Assembly (NCBI RefSeq): GCF_031458075.1
Contig: NZ_JAVDXT010000003.1
Coordinates: 588,457-652,456 of the forward strand
DNA length: 64,000 nt
Direction of reading: 5' to 3'
DNA from: Rhodoferax_B ferrireducens_A
Lineage (GTDB): Bacteria; Pseudomonadota; Gammaproteobacteria; Burkholderiales; Burkholderiaceae_C
The notes beneath the pieces are model-generated. The model saw nothing but the letters and a program-made list of their open reading frames with translations, was not told where the DNA came from and ran no database searches. Both the position numbers and the translations under genes were made by a program. Within the stretch, counting starts at the first letter, position 1; every line of letters starts with the position of its first letter. This document shows, piece after piece, positions 33,225 through 41,879 of this stretch.

Positions 33225-34697
33225 TCAGAAGCCCGCGGGTTGGCGTGTGTGGAAGTCGGTAGCCTGCTGGAAGCGGTGGGCCACGTTCAGCAGCTTGGCT
33301 TCCTGCAGGTAGTTGCCGATCAGCTGCAGGCCAACCGGCATGCCAGCCTCGCCAAAACCGGCGGGCACGCTCATGCCGGGCAGGCCGGCCAGCGAGGACG
33401 ACAGCGTGAAGATGTCGGCCAGGTAGGCGGCCACCGGGTCGGCCGATTTGTCGCCCAGCTTCCAGGCCACGGTGGGCGCCACCGGGCCGGCAATCACGTC
33501 GCACTGCTGAAATGCCTGCTGGAAGTCGTTGGCGATCATGCGGCGGATTTTTTGCGCCTGCAGGTAGTAGGCGTCGTAGTAGCCGTGGCTCAGCACATAG
33601 GTGCCGATCATGATGCGGCGTTTCACCTCGTCGCCAAAGCCTTCGGCGCGGGTCTTCTTGTACATGTCGACCAGGTCGGTGTAGTGGGCGGCGCGGTGGC
33701 CGAACTTCACGCCGTCGAAGCGGCTCAGGTTGCTGGATGCCTCGGCCGGGGCAATGATGTAGTACACCGGGATCGACAGCTCGGTGCGTGGCAGGCTGAT
33801 GGGCACCAGCTTGGCGCCCAGCTTGGTGTATTCCTGCAGGGCGGCGTCGACGGCGGCGCGTACGTCGGGCGCCAGGCCTTCGCCGAAGAACTCCGCCGGT
33901 ACGCCGATGCGCAGGCCGTCAATCGAGTCATTCAGCTGGCGGCTGTAGTCTTCGGCGGGCATGTCCAGCGAGGTCGAGTCGCGGTCCAGATCCGGGCCGC
34001 AGATGGCGCTCAGCAGCAGCGCGCAGTCTTCGGCGCTGCGCGCCATCGGGCCGGCCTGGTCCAGGCTGGAGGCAAAGGCCACCATGCCGTAGCGCGAGGC
34101 CCGGCCGTAGGTAGGCTTGATGCCGGTGATGCCGCAGAACGAGGCTGGTTGGCGGATCGAGCCGCCGGTATCGGTGCCGGTGGCCGCCGGTACCAGGCGT
34201 GCGGCCACGGCTGCGGCGCTGCCGCCTGACGAGCCGCCAGGAATCCGCGTGCGGTCCCAGGGGTTCAGCACCGGCTGGAAGGCCGAGTTCTCGTTGGCCG
34301 AGCCCATGGCGAATTCGTCGCAGTTCAGTTTCCCCAGCGTCACCACGCCCTGCTGCGCCAGCTGGTTCACGACCGTGCTATCAAAAGATGAGCGATAGCC
34401 GGCCAGCATCTTGGAGCCGGCGGTGGTCGGGAAGTCCTTGGTCACAAAGATGTCCTTGTGCGCCATGGGCACGCCTTCCAGCGTGCCGGCCGAGCCATTG
34501 GCCAGGCGGGCATCGGCGGCCTGGGCCTGGCGCAGGCTGACGGCTTCGTCCATCGCCAGGTAGCTGCCGAGTCCGCTGTGGGTCTGGGCGCGGGCCAGGA
34601 AATGCTGGGTGGTTTCGACGGCGGAGACTTTGCGGGCGCGCAATTGCTGCGCCAGTTCGACCAGCGTCAGGTCGTGTAGCTGTGTGGGGAGGCTCAT
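33225..34697 (-). CDS. gatA: Asp-tRNA(Asn)/Glu-tRNA(Gln) amidotransferase subunit A
   Basis: 490-residue amidase-signature subunit that releases ammonia from glutamine. Ser-cisSer-Lys triad segments: MAHKDIFVTKDFPTTAGSKM (Lys), IPGGSSGGSAAAVAARLVPAA and TDTGGSIRQPASFCGI (the two Ser). Full length for the family. Middle gene of gatC-gatA-gatB, 6 bases after gatC. Confidence 0.97.
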   Translation of the reverse strand: MSLPTQLHDLTLVELAQQLRARKVSAVETTQHFLARAQTHSGLGSYLAMDEAVSLRQAQAADARLANGSAGTLEGVPMAHKDIFVTKDFPTTAGSKMLAGYRSSFDSTVVNQLAQQGVVTLGKLNCDEFAMGSANENSAFQPVLNPWDRTRIPGGSSGGSAAAVAARLVPAATGTDTGGSIRQPASFCGITGIKPTYGRASRYGMVAFASSLDQAGPMARSAEDCALLLSAICGPDLDRDSTSLDMPAEDYSRQLNDSIDGLRIGVPAEFFGEGLAPDVRAAVDAALQEYTKLGAKLVPISLPRTELSIPVYYIIAPAEASSNLSRFDGVKFGHRAAHYTDLVDMYKKTRAEGFGDEVKRRIMIGTYVLSHGYYDAYYLQAQKIRRMIANDFQQAFQQCDVIAGPVAPTVAWKLGDKSADPVAAYLADIFTLSSSLAGLPGMSVPAGFGEAGMPVGLQLIGNYLQEAKLLNVAHRFQQATDFHTRQPAGF

Positions 34698-34703
34698 GGC
34701 GCT

Positions 34704-35003
34704 TTATTCAATGACTTTGGGAACCAGGAACAGGCCGCGCTCGACGGCCGGGGCGGTTTGCTGGTTGGCTTCGCGCTGGTTGGGCTCGCTCACCACATCG
34801 TCGCGCAGGCGCAGCACGATGTCCTGCATGGCGGCCACCGGATGTGCCAGCGGCTCGATGCCGGTGGTGTCCACCGCGCGCATGGCTTCGACGATGCCGA
34901 AGAAGCCATTGAGCTGGGTCAGCAGGCGGTCACGCTCAGAAGGTTGGAGTTCCAGCCGGGCCAGATTGGCGATGCGGTCGATTTCGGGGAGTGTCAGTGC
35001 CAT
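34704..35003 (-). CDS. gatC: Asp-tRNA(Asn)/Glu-tRNA(Gln) amidotransferase subunit C
   Basis: 99 residues, the belt subunit that holds GatA and GatB together. Typical MALTLPEIDRIANLARLEL start and the central GIEPLAHP segment. First gene of the operon and divergent from mreB across 201 bases. The gap contains an AT-rich TATTAT (35080-35085) but no convincing -35 box. Confidence 0.95.
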   Translation of the reverse strand: MALTLPEIDRIANLARLELQPSERDRLLTQLNGFFGIVEAMRAVDTTGIEPLAHPVAAMQDIVLRLRDDVVSEPNQREANQQTAPAVERGLFLVPKVIE

Positions 35004-35204
35004 GTCAGAAACAGGGTTGAAAACGAATGTAAAGTGGGCTTTGCGCTCTGTAGGCGGTGGTTCGCTACAGGGGATGCGGTATTATCCCGCCTTTGGTGTG
35101 GCGCTTATCCGTTTGCCGTCATTTGCACCGAAAACCCCTATTTCGACCCGTATTTACACGGCGATGGCAGGCCGATGCGCAGGCCATGCCCGAGAGGATT
35201 TTGC

Positions 35205-36248
35205 ATGTTTGGGACTTTTCGTCGGTATTTTTCGACCGACCTGGCCATTGACCTTGGCACCGCCAACACCCTGATTTACGTACGCGGCAAGGGCATTGTG
35301 CTCGACGAACCGTCCGTAGTCGCGATCCGCCATGAAGGCGGCCCCCAGGGTAAAAAAACCATCCAGGCCGTCGGCAAGGAAGCCAAGGCCATGCTGGGCA
35401 AGGTGCCCGGCAACATCGAGGCCATCCGCCCGATGAAAGACGGCGTGATCGCCGACTTCACCGTCACCGAGCAGATGCTCAAGCAGTTCATCAAGATGGT
35501 GCATCCGCGCGGCGTATTCCGCCCCAGCCCGCGCATCATCATCTGCGTGCCCTGCGGCTCCACCCAGGTCGAGCGCCGCGCCATCCGTGAATCGGCGCTC
35601 GGCGCCGGTGCTTCCGAGGTGTATCTGATCGAAGAACCCATGGCAGCCGCCATCGGCGCCGGCCTGCCGGTGTCGGAAGCCAGCGGCTCCATGGTCGTGG
35701 ACATCGGCGGCGGTACCACCGAAGTCGGCGTGATCTCACTGGGCGGCATGGTCTACAAAGGCAGTGTGCGCGTCGGCGGTGACCGTTTCGACGACGCCAT
35801 CATCAACTACATCCGCCGCAACTACGGCATGCTGATCGGCGAGCCCACCGCCGAAGCCATCAAGAAGAACATCGGCTCGGCCTTCCCCGGCTCCGAAGTC
35901 AAAGAGATGGAAGTCAAGGGCCGCAATCTGTCCGAAGGCGTGCCGCGCAGCTTCACCATCTCCAGCAACGAGATCCTCGAAGCCCTGACCGACCCTCTGA
36001 ACAACATCGTCGCCGCCGTCAAGAACGCGCTGGAACAAACCCCGCCCGAACTCGGCGCCGACATTGCCGACCGCGGCATGATGCTGACCGGCGGTGGCGC
36101 CCTGCTGCGCGACCTGGACCGCCTGCTGGCCGAAGAAACCGGCCTGCCGGTGCTGGTGGCCGAAGAGCCGTTGACCTGCGTGGTGCGCGGCTGCGGTATC
36201 GCACTGGAGCGGATGGAGCGCCTGGGCTCGATCTTCACCAGCGAATAA
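35205..36248 (+). CDS. mreB: rod-shape-determining actin homologue MreB
   Basis: 347 residues, the cytoplasmic actin-like filament that guides the elongasome. Motifs: DLAIDLGTANTLIYVRGKGIV (phosphate 1), VDIGGGTTEVGVISLGG (phosphate 2) and TGGGALLRDLDRLLAEETG. The ATG at 35205 has gagagga upstream; the frame stays open far upstream but that stretch overlaps gatC and is not coding. First gene of mreB-mreC-mreD-mrdA. Confidence 0.97.
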   Translation: MFGTFRRYFSTDLAIDLGTANTLIYVRGKGIVLDEPSVVAIRHEGGPQGKKTIQAVGKEAKAMLGKVPGNIEAIRPMKDGVIADFTVTEQMLKQFIKMVHPRGVFRPSPRIIICVPCGSTQVERRAIRESALGAGASEVYLIEEPMAAAIGAGLPVSEASGSMVVDIGGGTTEVGVISLGGMVYKGSVRVGGDRFDDAIINYIRRNYGMLIGEPTAEAIKKNIGSAFPGSEVKEMEVKGRNLSEGVPRSFTISSNEILEALTDPLNNIVAAVKNALEQTPPELGADIADRGMMLTGGGALLRDLDRLLAEETGLPVLVAEEPLTCVVRGCGIALERMERLGSIFTSE

Positions 36249-36269
36249 GCGTTGTAGGAGCTTGCGGCG

Positions 36270-37187
36270 ATGCCACTCGGTACGCTGGACAGGACCCCGC
36301 CCCCGTTCTTCAAACAGGGTCCTTCGGCCCTGACCAAACTGGTTTTCTTCAGCGCGCTGTCTCTGTTCCTGATGGTGGCCGACTCGCGTTTTGCGCTGAT
36401 GCGGCCGCTGCGCGCCGGCCTGGCTACCGCGCTGTACCCGGTGCAGTGGGTGGTGCTGGAGCCGCTGCGGCTGCTGCAGGGCGGCGGCGCCTACTTCGAG
36501 GGCATGGGTGCGTTGCAGGCCAAGGCCGACAGCGCCGAGCGCCAGCTGGCCGCCCAGTCGGTGCGCTCCGGCCAGGTGGAACAGCTGACCCTGGAAAACC
36601 AGCGCTTGCGCCAACTGCTGGAACTGCGCGCCCACATCACCACACCGTCGCAAAGTGCCGAAGTGCTGTACGACGCTGCCGATGCCTACACCCGCAAGGT
36701 GGTGATCGACAGGGGCACGGCCCAGGGCGTGGTGGCCGGATCGCCGGTGCTGGACGGCCTGGGTGTGCTCGGCCAGGTCACACGCGCCTACCCGATGGTC
36801 AGCGAGGTCACCCTGCTGATCGACCGCGACCAGGCGATTCCCGTACTGAACACCCGCACCGGTGCGCGCAGCGTGGCCTATGGCGACCCTTCGTCGTTTG
36901 GCGGCCAGCTGGAGCTGCGCTTCATGGCCGGCAACTCCGATGTGCAGGTCGGCGATGTGCTGACCACCAGCGGCGTCGACGGCGTCTACCCGGTCGGCCT
37001 GCAGGTCGCCAAGATCGCCAAGATCGAGCGCCGTGCCGACTCGGCTTTTGCCCGCATCTACTGCACGCCGGTGGCCCAGGTGGCGGCCGCGCGCCATGTG
37101 ATGGTGTTGCAGCCGGTCGGCTCGCAGCTGCCCGAGATACCTGCGGCCGCACCGGTAGTTGCTCCTAAAAAAGGAGCTAAAAAGTGA
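36270..37187 (+). CDS. mreC: rod-shape-determining protein MreC
   Basis: 305 residues: membrane helix (about 24-42), coiled coil (about 75-118) and the periplasmic beta domain (YTRKVVIDRGTAQGVVAGSPVLDGLGVLGQV, VGDVLTTSGVDGVYPVGLQVAKI). It organises the elongasome in the periplasm. The C-terminal tail APVVAPKKGAKK is encoded by a hairpin-forming repeat-like sequence. 21 bases after mreB, with GTAGGAG as the ribosome site. Confidence 0.95.
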   Translation: MPLGTLDRTPPPFFKQGPSALTKLVFFSALSLFLMVADSRFALMRPLRAGLATALYPVQWVVLEPLRLLQGGGAYFEGMGALQAKADSAERQLAAQSVRSGQVEQLTLENQRLRQLLELRAHITTPSQSAEVLYDAADAYTRKVVIDRGTAQGVVAGSPVLDGLGVLGQVTRAYPMVSEVTLLIDRDQAIPVLNTRTGARSVAYGDPSSFGGQLELRFMAGNSDVQVGDVLTTSGVDGVYPVGLQVAKIAKIERRADSAFARIYCTPVAQVAAARHVMVLQPVGSQLPEIPAAAPVVAPKKGAKK

Positions 37188-37207
37188 TGCTATATAAGCG
37201 CAGGAGC
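37161..37207 (+). repeat. mreC 3'-end hairpin and half repeat, next to the mreD ribosome site
   Basis: GCTCCT (37161-37166) pairs with AGGAGC (37172-37177) around AAAAA. The same AGGAGC recurs at 37202-37207, where it is the mreD ribosome site, preceded by gatgctatataagcgc, a half copy of the intergenic repeat. The CTCCT arm can pair with either AGGAG. Confidence 0.55.
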
Positions 37208-37212
37208 CCCGT

Positions 37213-37743
37213 ATGATCATGCGCCCCGGCCAGCAGCTGCTGCTGCCCGCGAACCCGGTGTTCATCGGCGCCAGCCTGGTGCTGGCGCTGCTGATCAATA
37301 TGGCCGAGAACATCGGCCTGTGGGGCCGCGCGCCCTGGGTGCCGGATCTGCTGGCGGTGCTGCTGGTGTTCTGGAGCGTGCACCAGCCGCAGCGCGTGGC
37401 CATCGGCACGGCGTTTGTGTTCGGTCTTTGCATGGACGTGCACCAGACCAGCCTGCTGGGCCAGCACGCGCTGGGTTATTCGGTGCTGAGCTTTCTGGCC
37501 ATCGCCATGCACCGCCGCCTGCTGTGGTTCACCGTTCCCTCGCAGGCCATGCAGGTGCTGCCGCTGTTTGGCGTCGCCCATTTGATCGAGCTGCTGCTGC
37601 GCATGGCCGGCGGCGGCACCTTCCCCGGCTGGTCGCTGCTGGTTGCGCCGCTGCTGGAATCGGCGCTGTGGCCGCTGGTCAGCATCGTCTTGCTAGCCCC
37701 ACAACGGATGGCGCCTGACCCCGACAAGACCCGCCCTCTATGA
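37213..37743 (+). CDS. mreD: rod-shape-determining membrane protein MreD
   Basis: 176 residues, about five to six transmembrane helices, integral part of the elongasome. Recognised by position and by segments such as LLANPVFIGASLVLALLIN-type start, LLAVLLVFWSVHQPQRVAIG and FGLCMDVHQTSLLGQHALGY. AGGAG at 37202-37206 is its ribosome site and can be paired with an upstream CTCCT. Stop overlaps the mrdA start (ATGA). Confidence 0.92.
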   Translation: MIMRPGQQLLLPANPVFIGASLVLALLINMAENIGLWGRAPWVPDLLAVLLVFWSVHQPQRVAIGTAFVFGLCMDVHQTSLLGQHALGYSVLSFLAIAMHRRLLWFTVPSQAMQVLPLFGVAHLIELLLRMAGGGTFPGWSLLVAPLLESALWPLVSIVLLAPQRMAPDPDKTRPL

Positions 37744-39791
37744 CCGAACTCCGCGATGTTGGGGTCGAGGTCTCGCGTTTTCGAATGCGGCTGCTGGCGG
37801 CGGGTGTGGTGGTGGTGCTGGCGTTCTGCGGGCTGGCAACGCGCCTGGCCTATCTGCAGATCGTGCGCCATGACGACCTGCTGGAGCGCGCCGAGAACAA
37901 CCGCACCGCCATCGTGCCGGTGGTGCCGAACCGCGGCCTGATCCTGGACCGCAATGGCGTGGTGCTGGCCAGCAACTACTCGGCCTACACGCTGGAAATC
38001 ACTCCGAGCAAGGTGCCGGATCTAGCCCAGACCATCGACGAGCTGGCCGAGGTGGTGGACATCCAGCTGCGTGACCGGCGCCGCTTCAAGAAACTGGTCG
38101 AAGAGTCGCGCAATTTCGAATCCCTGCCGATCCGCACCCGTTTGACCGATGTGGAGGTGGCCCGCTTCGCCGCCCAGCGCTACCGCTTCCCCGGCGTGGA
38201 CATCAAGGCCCGGCTGTTCCGCACCTACCCGTATGGCGAGCTGGCCAGCCATGTGATCGGCTATATCGGCCGCATCAACCAGACGGAAAAAGCCCGCATC
38301 GACGAGTCCGACGACGCCGACAACTACCGCGGCACCGAATACATAGGCAAGCTCGGCGTGGAGCAGAGCTACGAGAGCCAGCTGCACGGCCTGACCGGGG
38401 TGGAAGAAATCGAAACCTCGGCCGGCGGCAGGGCGGTGCGCCGCCTGGCCAGCAACCCGGCGACGCCGGGCAATACCGTGGTCATGTCCATCGACATCAA
38501 GCTGCAAAAGCTGATCGAAGACCTGTACGGCGACCGCCGCGGCGCCATGGTGGCGCTGGACCCGAAGACCGGCGAGGTGCTGGCCTTCGTCAGCAAGCCC
38601 ACCTTCGACCCGAATTTGTTTGTCGAAGGCATCGATGCCGAAAACTGGCAGGCGCTGAACGAGTCGCCCGACAAGCCGCTGCTGAACCGGGCGCTGCGCG
38701 GCACCTACCCGCCGGGCTCGACTTACAAGCCCTTTATGGCCCTGGCCGCGCTGGAAACCGGCAAGCGCACGCCGCAGCAGAGCATCGTCGACCCCGGCTT
38801 CTTCGTGCTCGGCAACCACCGCTTCCGCGACGACAAGGAAGGCGGCCACGGCGTGGTCGACATGTACCGCTCCATCGTCCAGTCCTGCGACACCTACTAC
38901 TACATCCTGGCCAACGACATGGGCGTGGACCTGATGCACGACGAGATCAGCAAGTTCGGCTTTGGCGCGCTCACCGGCATCGACATCTTTGGCGAGGTGC
39001 GCGGCGTGCTGCCGTCCACCGCCTGGAAGCGCCGCGCCTACAAGCGCCCCGAGCAGCAGAAGTGGTATGCGGGTGAAACCATTTCGCTGGGCATCGGCCA
39101 GGGCTACAACAACTTCACCATGCTGCAGCTGGCCCTGGCCACTGGCGTGATCGCCAACGACGGCGTGAAGATGAAGCCGCACCTGGTCAAGGAAATCACC
39201 GACGTGGTGACCCACACCTCGCAGCAGACCCTGCGCGAGATCAAGGCCGAGATCAGCGCCAAACCAGAGAACATCCAGGTCATCAAGAAGGCCCTGGTCG
39301 GCGTGAATATCGAAGGAACGGGCGCCACGGCCTTCCGCGGTGCGCCCTATGTGGCGGCCGGCAAGACCGGTACCGCCCAGGTGGTGTCTATCGGCAAGAA
39401 CGAGAAGTACAACGCCGCCACCACGCCTGAGCGCTTCCGCGACCACGCGCTGTACATGGCCTTCGCCCCGGCCGACGACCCGAAGATCGCCCTGGCCATG
39501 GTGGTGGAAAACGCCGGCTTCGGCGGCGCTGCGGCCGCGCCCATCGCCCGCCGGGTGTTCGACTACTGGCTGCTGCAGCAATACCCGAGCGAGCAAGACC
39601 TGGCCGCAGTGCGCCAGGGCCAGGCGCAAACCCCCATCGGCCAGCCGCGGGCGGTGGCCGATGTGCCAGGCCTGCCCAGCCTGTCGGCCGCCGCGCTGGC
39701 GGCTTCAGCGCCGGTGGTGGCTGCGTCCCGGCCGGTGGCTGCGACCTCGGCTGTACCGGTTTCGGCGGCTTCGGCAGCCCGCCGCCCCTGA
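37740..39791 (+). CDS. mrdA: penicillin-binding protein 2 (elongasome transpeptidase)
   Basis: 683-residue class B PBP. Membrane anchor about 16-38, then the pedestal (PNRGLILDRNGVVLASNYSAY), then the transpeptidase: SxxK is S327-T-Y-K330 in GTYPPGSTYKPF, the second motif is SCD in VQSCDTYYY, and KTG is in AAGKTGTAQVV. The Ala/Pro-rich tail (about 630-683) is low-complexity. No rodA follows; the next gene is convergent, so rodA must lie elsewhere. Confidence 0.96.
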   Translation: MTELRDVGVEVSRFRMRLLAAGVVVVLAFCGLATRLAYLQIVRHDDLLERAENNRTAIVPVVPNRGLILDRNGVVLASNYSAYTLEITPSKVPDLAQTIDELAEVVDIQLRDRRRFKKLVEESRNFESLPIRTRLTDVEVARFAAQRYRFPGVDIKARLFRTYPYGELASHVIGYIGRINQTEKARIDESDDADNYRGTEYIGKLGVEQSYESQLHGLTGVEEIETSAGGRAVRRLASNPATPGNTVVMSIDIKLQKLIEDLYGDRRGAMVALDPKTGEVLAFVSKPTFDPNLFVEGIDAENWQALNESPDKPLLNRALRGTYPPGSTYKPFMALAALETGKRTPQQSIVDPGFFVLGNHRFRDDKEGGHGVVDMYRSIVQSCDTYYYILANDMGVDLMHDEISKFGFGALTGIDIFGEVRGVLPSTAWKRRAYKRPEQQKWYAGETISLGIGQGYNNFTMLQLALATGVIANDGVKMKPHLVKEITDVVTHTSQQTLREIKAEISAKPENIQVIKKALVGVNIEGTGATAFRGAPYVAAGKTGTAQVVSIGKNEKYNAATTPERFRDHALYMAFAPADDPKIALAMVVENAGFGGAAAAPIARRVFDYWLLQQYPSEQDLAAVRQGQAQTPIGQPRAVADVPGLPSLSAAALAASAPVVAASRPVAATSAVPVSAASAARRP

Positions 39792-39795
39792 GTTT

Positions 39796-40554
39796 TCAGC
39801 CCGCGAAGGCGGCGTAGCTGGTCTTCAGGATCAGTGCACCCACTACGACGATGAACACCCCGCGCACAAAGCCCGTGCCGTGCTTCAAGGCCAGGCGCGA
39901 GCCCAGCACGCTGCCCAGCACATTGGCAATCGCCATCGGCAGCACGAAATGCCACCAGATGTGGCCGGTGGAGACGAACAGGATCAGCGCCGCGAAATTG
40001 GTCGCCGTATTCAGCAGCTTGGCCGAGGCCGAGGCGTGCAGGAAGTCGTAGCCCAGCCAGCGCACCAGCAGGAACACGAAGAAGCTGCCCGTGCCCGGGC
40101 CGAAGAAGCCGTCGTAGAAGCCGATGGTCAGGCCCACGGCGCTGGCGATCAGCGCCTCCTGCAGGCCGCTGAAGCGTGGCGCATGGACCCGGCCCAGGTC
40201 TTTCTTCACCAGGGTGTAGACCAGTACCGCCAGCAGCACCACCGGCAGCAGCTTGCGCAGAAAGTCGCTGGGCACCACCGTCACCAGCCAGGCGCCGGCA
40301 AAGGCACCCGCAAAGCCCGCGCCGGCCGCTGGCAGCAGCGACTGCCAGCGCAACTGCACCCGCCGGCTGTACTGCCAGGTGGCAAAGCCCGTGCCCCAAA
40401 TCGAGGCACCCTTGTTCACGCCAAACAGCGTGGCCGGGTGGGTGGTGGGGAAGGCCGTGAACAAAGCGGGCACCATGATCAAGCCCCCGCCGCCCACAAT
40501 CGCATCGACAAAACCGGCCAGCAGCGAGGCCAGCGAGACAAACAAGAGTTCCAT
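39796..40554 (-). CDS. TSUP / TauE-SafE family membrane permease
   Basis: 252 residues, about eight transmembrane helices, of the sulfite exporter TauE/SafE family; substrate likely a small sulfur or organic anion. Marks: ASLLAGFVDAIVGGGGLIMVPALF in the first repeat and GLTIGFYDGFFGPGTGSFFVF in the second. The ATG at 40554 is chosen over a longer frame that runs through the repeat at 40574. Convergent with mrdA, 4 bases apart. Confidence 0.9.
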   Translation of the reverse strand: MELLFVSLASLLAGFVDAIVGGGGLIMVPALFTAFPTTHPATLFGVNKGASIWGTGFATWQYSRRVQLRWQSLLPAAGAGFAGAFAGAWLVTVVPSDFLRKLLPVVLLAVLVYTLVKKDLGRVHAPRFSGLQEALIASAVGLTIGFYDGFFGPGTGSFFVFLLVRWLGYDFLHASASAKLLNTATNFAALILFVSTGHIWWHFVLPMAIANVLGSVLGSRLALKHGTGFVRGVFIVVVGALILKTSYAAFAG

Positions 40555-40573
40555 AGCCGGGATTGTCGCATCC

Positions 40574-40632
40574 GAAAATGCTATGGATATGCTAGCTACC
40601 TGCGCAAGATATACCAGCGCAAACGACTTGAA
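40574..40632 (+). repeat. intergenic palindromic repeat, copy 8
   Basis: atgctatggatatgctagct then acctgcgcaagatataccag and cgcaaacgac. A diverged copy just upstream of the TSUP gene start. Together with the two terminator hairpins and the structured stretch beyond it, this makes up the 357-base gap 40555-40911. Confidence 0.6.
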
Positions 40633-40684
40633 ACGTATAGATTTTGGAGCGGGCGTCGCCGGGCTGCGGGACCGCAGCCCCAAG

Positions 40685-40714
40685 AAAAAAAGCGCCGAGG
40701 TTAGCGGCGCTTTT
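40685..40714 (-). terminator. intrinsic terminator, minus strand
   Basis: On the minus strand AGCGCCG-CTAACCT-CGGCGCT is followed by a run of T (complement of A at 40685-40691). Also T-rich on the plus side, so it may work both ways. It ends transcripts coming from the 142-codon gene or the structured segment on its right. Confidence 0.75.
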
Positions 40715-40735
40715 CAAAAACATCTCGTTCGGATG
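40715..40735 (-). terminator. weak upstream hairpin with T-run, minus strand
   Basis: On the minus strand CATC-CGAACGA-GATG followed by TTTTT (A-run at 40716-40720). It lies directly before the stronger terminator at 40685-40714, giving a tandem arrangement. Confidence 0.45.
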
Positions 40736-40906
40736 CCTAATTAAATATTGTGATCATTCTGGCTGGGTGTCTCCCCGGACCCTCGCGGAAAGAAGCGCTG
40801 GGCCTCTTTGCAAGTTGGCGAGACTTTATCCCTTCGCCTGCCAATCCGTATTGGGATTAACCCTTTTGGGGTTTGTCCGCGCCCTTACTTGGTGCGCCCG
40901 CCGCAC
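40736..40906 (-). ncRNA. candidate structured RNA upstream of tandem terminators
   Basis: No gene covers this stretch. It folds into several hairpins: AATCC-GTATTG-GGATT (about 40847-40862), GGCGA with TCGCC (about 40821-40843), GTGCG-CCCGC-CGCAC (40892-40906), and a long-range CGGAC/GTCCG pair. It runs straight into two minus-strand terminators. The size resembles 6S RNA, but I cannot confirm identity or even strand. It may simply be a 3' untranslated region. Confidence 0.3.
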
Positions 40907-40911
40907 AAAGT

Positions 40912-41340
40912 TCAGTGCGCGGCCAGCTGCTGCCCGGCCAGGCGTTCTTCGGCGATGAAGTCGCTGTAGGTGAACTCGGCATGGCCGCCATCGGCCTGTT
41001 CCTGCTCTTCCTTCAGGGTCTGGGTCAGCAGCTTGCGCAGCACCATCAGGCTGCCGGGGTCGAGTGCGCGCTCGGTTTCGTTCAAGGAGCGCTGCAGGTC
41101 GGCACTGCCCATATGGGCTTTGTGCGCGTCCTGGTATTCAATGCCGCGGGTGATCCGTGCCGCCAGCTGCCGGGTGGCGGTGAAGCGGGTCGCCGCAAAA
41201 GCCGGGTGCACCCGGCTCAGCACCAGTTGCAGGCCGCCGAGCAGGATTTGTAGTTCCAGCAGTTGGGCGTTGTCGGTCACCCGAGGCAGCATGAACTCGG
41301 TATTCCACGGTGTTTCCAGGCGCATGTGAGGGAGGTTCAT
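40912..41340 (-). CDS. conserved-looking protein of unknown function
   Basis: 142 residues, no signal peptide or membrane helix, mostly helical with a coiled-coil-like stretch (about 90-120; SLMVLRKLLTQTLKEEQEQ). Not recognised. The ATG at 41340 is preceded by cctccctc-type sequence only, so the start is moderately sure. Codon use is like its neighbours. Downstream on the same strand lies the structured segment and tandem terminators. Confidence 0.65.
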   Translation of the reverse strand: MNLPHMRLETPWNTEFMLPRVTDNAQLLELQILLGGLQLVLSRVHPAFAATRFTATRQLAARITRGIEYQDAHKAHMGSADLQRSLNETERALDPGSLMVLRKLLTQTLKEEQEQADGGHAEFTYSDFIAEERLAGQQLAAH

Positions 41341-41439
41341 GGCTGGAAATTCTAGCCATTGCCCCCCGAATGAAGCCGGGCTAAGCGGCTGAAATCCCTG
41401 GCAATTAGCGCCTTCCAAGCCCGCTCTCAGCACACGTCT

Positions 41440-41793
41440 TCAGGCGGCGCGCACGGCCTTCGGGTGTTCGAGCCGGTGGATCACTTCCTTCACCACCGCC
41501 AGCATCACCGCGCGGTCGGGGTTCGGGTGGTCGGCGAAGTGCTGGGTGGTGTGGCCGGCGACCACGAAGCCGCCCGCCGCATCCGAGCCGAACACCAGGC
41601 CGATGCGGTGCTGCACCAGCAGCGGCCCGCAGGCGCTCCACTGGCGGGTCCACTGCGGCAGCTTGTCTCGGCCTTCCCACAGCGTGCCTGCGGATTCGTA
41701 GCATTCTTCGATCTGGTGGTGGCCCAGCAGATGGGCCAGTTGCCGCTCTTTGGCGACACAGCTGCGGAAGTACTCTTCGTCGGTCATACGCAT
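41440..41793 (-). CDS. small protein of unknown function, possibly DUF2591-like
   Basis: 117 residues. Segments QWSACGPLLVQHRIGLVFG and FVVAGHTTQHFADHPNPDRAVML resemble the phage-type DUF2591 layout, but this is a loose impression. The gene has a good GGGGAGG site before the ATG at 41793; a second ATG two codons on is possible. No membrane segment. It lies between the unknown 142-codon gene and the patatin gene, all on the minus strand. Confidence 0.6.
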   Translation of the reverse strand: MRMTDEEYFRSCVAKERQLAHLLGHHQIEECYESAGTLWEGRDKLPQWTRQWSACGPLLVQHRIGLVFGSDAAGGFVVAGHTTQHFADHPNPDRAVMLAVVKEVIHRLEHPKAVRAA

Positions 41794-41879
41794 GGTGCGC
41801 CTCCCCGGGGTGCTGCAGATCAGGCCACTATAGGCCTATGCCACGCGAATGGCAGCGGGGGTTTCTGCTAGCCCGTGCG

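Noticed and set aside
34758..35204. N-terminal extension of mreB by 149 codons
   Set aside because: It overlaps gatC on the other strand and the divergent promoter region; MreB proteins start at MFGTFRRYF, and a ribosome site is present there.
40736..40906. Calling this segment 6S RNA outright
   Set aside because: Size and folding are compatible, but I could not recognise conserved 6S sequence or decide the strand without a covariance search.
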